From contig JASLDB010000209.1 of the NCBI GenBank assembly GCA_030151665.1, forward strand, positions 1 through 8,309: a DNA stretch of 8,309 nt, in the 5' to 3' direction. Positions 6,482 to 8,309 of this stretch are shown piece by piece. Numbering within the stretch: position 1 is the stretch's first letter; each line of letters begins with the position of its first letter. This stretch comes from Neisseriaceae bacterium. GTDB taxonomy: Bacteria; Pseudomonadota; Gammaproteobacteria; Burkholderiales; Neisseriaceae. The notes below the pieces were generated by a model. That model did not search any database. It was not told where the DNA came from and saw nothing but the letters and a program-made list of their open reading frames with translations. Position numbers and translations under genes: made by a program.

Positions 6482-7465
6482 TCAGCGATCTTGAATACCA
6501 CACTCAAGCTCATGCTTAGAAGGAGGATAGTAACGAACACATAGGTTCCGATAAGCTTCTTCCGCAGGCTTATAACCTAAATCTATAGCTTCTTTATAAA
6601 ACTGTAACGCATCACGATAATACATTTCAGGAAATGGCGCCGTATAAATATCTCCCATGGCTTTAGCTGCATATGCACTACCATGAACTTTAGCATCAGA
6701 CACTAACAGCCTATAGGCATTAGGAGAAAGTTTATTTTGCGTCCCTAATTTATCAACAATCTCTTGCAACTGAGCATTATCTTTATTTAATTGCAATAAG
6801 TCTTGATAATACTCAGTCGTAATATTCATTTTTTCTTTAGGTACCAACCCATCGTAAGCAAACAATGTTATTGTCATAATAGCCACGTTATCATTATTTC
6901 GTGCTGCTTTTTCATACCAATAGACAGCATCCTTCATCGAAGTGACCTCAAACTGTTGAGCTAATTTAAGCATTGCTGGGGTATAGTTTTTTTTAGCTGC
7001 AAATAAATAATATTGCTGGGATTTTTTCTCATTCTTAACTGTATCATTGCTGCCATATTCATATATGTTACCTAGATAATAGGCAGCAACTGGATTTTTA
7101 AATTTACGCCAATAATAATCTGCCTCCGCTAAAGTAAGCTGATTATTTAAATTTAGATAATTTAAATATCTTTCTTGTGAATCAAGATAGTTTTTTTCAC
7201 TCAATTCATTCATCCATTGCCATAATTCAAATGATAACCTGTCATGAGTATTACGATACTTATGACTCATATCATATCGTGCTTGTAAATCACCAGCTCT
7301 CGCTTTTTCTTGTAGTTGCTTAAATGCCTCTGGATTTGATTCAGATAAATGTATAGGTCGTACTGGACCAGAATACAGCGTCACATCTGCATAAACATAA
7401 GATGCAAAGAATATAAACAAAGCAAGCAGTAATCCATGGCGTTTAGTACAAAAAAAGTTACTCAT
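6482..7465 (-). CDS. Secreted Sel1/TPR-like repeat protein, function unknown
   Basis: A 327-residue protein with a Sec signal peptide: basic K8-R9-H10, hydrophobic 11-22, and a V-Y-A site predicting cleavage after A26. The mature protein is mostly helical with several imperfect Sel1/TPR-like units, at about 47-80 (AFKQLQEKARAGDLQARYDM), 125-160 (AAYYLGNIYEYG...QQYYLFAAKKN), 161-192 (TPAMLKLAQQFEV...DAVYWYEKAARNND) and 263-299 (YAAKAMGDIY...ALQFYKEAIDLGYKPA). The last unit is followed by a tail with C309 and C322, which could form a disulfide in the periplasm. Sel1 repeats bind protein partners; no catalytic domain is visible. The start has a strong Shine-Dalgarno (AAGGTG) 5 bases from the GG-TTT-ATG junction. 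Base use is distinctly more AT-rich than in glmU-glmS, and the gene neighbours IS remains, so it may be acquired. No partner gene is in the window. Confidence 0.8.
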   Translation of the reverse strand: MSNFFCTKRHGLLLALFIFFASYVYADVTLYSGPVRPIHLSESNPEAFKQLQEKARAGDLQARYDMSHKYRNTHDRLSFELWQWMNELSEKNYLDSQERYLNYLNLNNQLTLAEADYYWRKFKNPVAAYYLGNIYEYGSNDTVKNEKKSQQYYLFAAKKNYTPAMLKLAQQFEVTSMKDAVYWYEKAARNNDNVAIMTITLFAYDGLVPKEKMNITTEYYQDLLQLNKDNAQLQEIVDKLGTQNKLSPNAYRLLVSDAKVHGSAYAAKAMGDIYTAPFPEMYYRDALQFYKEAIDLGYKPAEEAYRNLCVRYYPPSKHELECGIQDR

Positions 7466-7516
7466 AAACCCACCTTTTCATCAATTGACGACAATATGAT
7501 AGCGTATTTAAAAACC

Positions 7517-7544
7517 ATACTAACATACCAATAATTTGAATCAA
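7517..7544 (-). promoter_or_regulatory. Possible promoter of the Sel1-like gene
   Basis: On the minus strand TTGATT (7544-7539) and TAGTAT (7522-7517) are separated by 16 bases, each matching the sigma-70 consensus at 4 of 6 positions. The predicted start is near 7510, about 45 bases before the ATG. The region is AT-rich, so chance matches are likely. Confidence 0.3.
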
Positions 7545-7588
7545 TAGAAATATTTAAAATAAAAATGACATAATCTTGACCACATTTC

Positions 7589-7720
7589 TTAAATCCAATC
7601 CAAGGCATCTCGATTGTTCATTTTCGGCATTTTTGCCTGCAAGTTCCTTAAATCAGCTTCTACTGGCTGTAAAATATAAGCAGATTCAAGTATAAAGTTC
7701 GAAAACTGTAGTGGAAGCCA
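7589..7720 (-). pseudogene. 43-codon C-terminal-looking gene fragment, family unknown
   Basis: Downstream of an in-frame stop at 7723-7721 the minus strand is open for 43 codons, ending at TAA 7591-7589. The translation (starting WLPLQFSNFILESAYI, ending MPKMNNRDALDWI) has balanced, protein-like composition with an amphipathic helix, unlike random AT-rich DNA. There is no start codon or Shine-Dalgarno near its beginning, and the frame above the stop is short. It looks like the tail of a decayed or truncated gene that lay upstream of the Sel1-like gene on the same strand. I do not recognise the family. Confidence 0.3.
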
Positions 7721-7922
7721 TCACCACAAGTAGCACCCAATAACAAAATACTTTTATGGTTCAATTATTTATTAAATAAATAATGCATTCGCTGAACAAG
7801 TTTGCTTTTCTCTTGCGCAGTGTGTATTTTGGTCAGACGAGTTATTATGTCTACTCATGGTACAAAATAATTTATGCTTTATGATCCGGAAGGACTATAA
7901 AAAAGGTCACAACTTTCTTAAA
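7721..7922. other. AT-rich spacer between the gene fragment and the IS remnant
   Basis: I see no supported gene. It contains the palindrome at 7764-7784 and a 33-codon plus-strand frame (7783-7884) without a Shine-Dalgarno or recognisable motifs. Part of it (about 7880-7922) may be further decayed transposase sequence, but I could not align it. Confidence 0.5.
7764..7784. repeat. 21-base AT-only palindrome
   Basis: ATTATTTATT (7764-7773) and its exact reverse complement (7775-7784) flank a single central base. It lacks a T run typical of a terminator and has no clear promoter around it. It could be a protein site, a cruciform-prone spot or simple low-complexity sequence. Confidence 0.6.
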
Positions 7923-8107
7923 ACCATTGAATCATTAAAAACAGCGTCATTCAATACACAACAAAAAAGCGTAAGATATTCTCACCAGACAATTCGGTCA
8001 AGAAAGCAATTTATTTAACAGTAATGGCAGCCTCTAAAAACTGGGTCGTACCGATTAGAAACTGGCATTCAGCCATGAATTGGTTCATGATCCTTTTTGA
8101 TAAAATA
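7923..8107 (+). pseudogene. IS256-family transposase, decayed C-terminal fragment
   Basis: A short piece T-I-E-S-L-K (7923-7940) matches the family block TTNAIESLN but lacks the N-A. After a frameshift between about 7938 and 7945 the next frame gives SVIQYTTKKRKIFSPD, NSVKKAIYLTVMAASKNW, then VVPIRNWHSAMNWFMILFDK. These follow the family order of the RxxTKKRxxFPxDxSVxKxxYLA block and the closing PIxNWxxAxxxFxxxFGDR block. The usual stop is lost, and the frame runs on through the terminal repeat to a TAG at 8267-8269. The ATG at 8024 inside this frame is an internal methionine and not a gene start. The DDE residues lie in the missing upstream part. Confidence 0.8.
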
Positions 8108-8137
8108 TTAATCAATCACTTAATATTGGTGAAAAAA

Positions 8138-8165
8138 TCATTTACACAAAATACCTTACATTCTC
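8138..8165. repeat. Right terminal inverted repeat of the IS256-family remnant
   Basis: Read from the outside inward, on the minus strand, it begins GAGAATGTAAGGTA and continues TTTTGTGTAAATGA. IS256-family ends characteristically start GA and carry a TGTGTAAA core about 20 bases in. It lies 31 bases beyond the transposase homology, the expected place. The matching left repeat was not found in the window. Confidence 0.6.
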
Positions 8166-8222
8166 TTTTAAACAGCTACAGATGGATTTATCTACAGTAC
8201 TCCAATAATTTACAGAATATTA

Positions 8223-8294
8223 ATTATCTCCTAAGCAATAAATGCTTATACCCCACATACATTGTGTAGACACAATATTTACAATAGAGATAAT
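8223..8294. repeat. Nested inverted repeats near the right edge
   Basis: Outer arms ATTATCTC (8223-8230) and GAGATAAT (8287-8294) enclose two hairpins: TAAGCA/TGCTTA (8232-8237 with 8243-8248, loop of 5) and ATTGTGT/ACACAAT (8261-8267 with 8270-8276, loop of 2). On paper this gives a three-way junction. The region is AT-rich and each stem is short, so a genuine RNA structure is not established. Confidence 0.4.
8261..8294 (+). promoter_or_regulatory. Candidate promoter with an overlapping 16-base operator-like palindrome
   Basis: TAGACA (8267-8272, 5 of 6 to the -35 consensus) and GATAAT (8289-8294, 5 of 6 to the -10) are 16 bases apart, predicting a start near 8301 for a gene beyond the right edge. 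The palindrome ATTGTGTAGACACAAT (8261-8276) covers the -35, a usual place for a repressor. The TTGT...ACAA layout is reminiscent of GntR-type sites, but this is only a resemblance. Confidence 0.4.
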
Positions 8295-8309
8295 CTAATC
8301 ATTTTCAGT

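Larger units (their letters stand above)
7923..8165 (+). mobile_element. Remnant of an IS256-family insertion sequence (3' end only)
   Basis: The stretch holds the last part of a mutator/IS256-type transposase followed by a sequence shaped like the right terminal repeat (8138-8165). Only about 240 bases of an element normally about 1.3 kb remain. The left end and the transposase catalytic region are absent, so this copy cannot move by itself, and target-site duplications cannot be judged. Confidence 0.75.

Noticed and set aside
7783..7884. 33-codon plus-strand frame starting MHSLNKFAFLLRS
   Set aside because: It begins inside the AT-only palindrome, lacks a Shine-Dalgarno and shows no family motif; treated as chance.
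8024..8269. An 81-codon gene of its own
   Set aside because: Its first third is the closing block of an IS256-family transposase whose frame continues upstream of the ATG, and the rest is read-through across the terminal repeat into flanking DNA.
6244..8309. A new defence, toxin-antitoxin or CRISPR system in the right-hand block
   Set aside because: No repeat array, nuclease, methylase or toxin-antitoxin pair is visible; only one intact gene is present and the remainder is fragmentary.

Overview
The window looks like a chromosomal stretch from a low-to-moderate G+C Gram-negative proteobacterium. I favour a betaproteobacterium of the Neisseriales. The GlmS and GlmU proteins read like Neisseriaceae versions from memory (for example the TTGAGS turn near the GlmU C-terminus and long stretches of GlmS). 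No database search was possible, and a gammaproteobacterium such as a Moraxellaceae member is not excluded.

Left block (1-1917, minus strand): thiB (thiamine/TPP periplasmic binding protein) followed 7 bases later by thiP (permease). ThiP runs off the left edge, and thiQ would be expected beyond it. The first 41 bases are a perfect foldback that reaches the window edge and may be a contig-end artefact. No TPP riboswitch is visible in front of thiB.

Divergent control region (about 1918-2022): two candidate promoters with overlapping -10 boxes face opposite ways, next to a perfect 14-base palindrome. One would drive thiBP and the other the rightward operon.

Central block (2023-6243, plus strand): a tight four-gene unit of HAD-type (pyrimidine 5'-nucleotidase-like) phosphatase, small outer-membrane lipoprotein, glmU and glmS, with gaps of 17, 46 and 9 bases. 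GlmS makes glucosamine-6-phosphate and GlmU makes UDP-GlcNAc. These are the first and last enzymes of the amino-sugar precursor pathway for peptidoglycan and LPS; the middle enzyme, GlmM, is not here. A clear intrinsic terminator at 6293-6334 closes the unit.

Right block (about 6335-8309): visibly more AT-rich and accessory in character. It holds one secreted Sel1/TPR-like protein of unknown role (minus strand), a 43-codon C-terminal-looking gene fragment, the frameshifted 3' end of an IS256-family transposase with its right terminal repeat, several AT-rich palindromes, and at the edge a candidate promoter overlapped by a 16-base palindrome that would serve a gene outside the window. I see no CRISPR array, tRNA, rRNA or convincing new defence system. 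The best leads are the divergent promoter region, the accessory right end, and the foldback at base 1.
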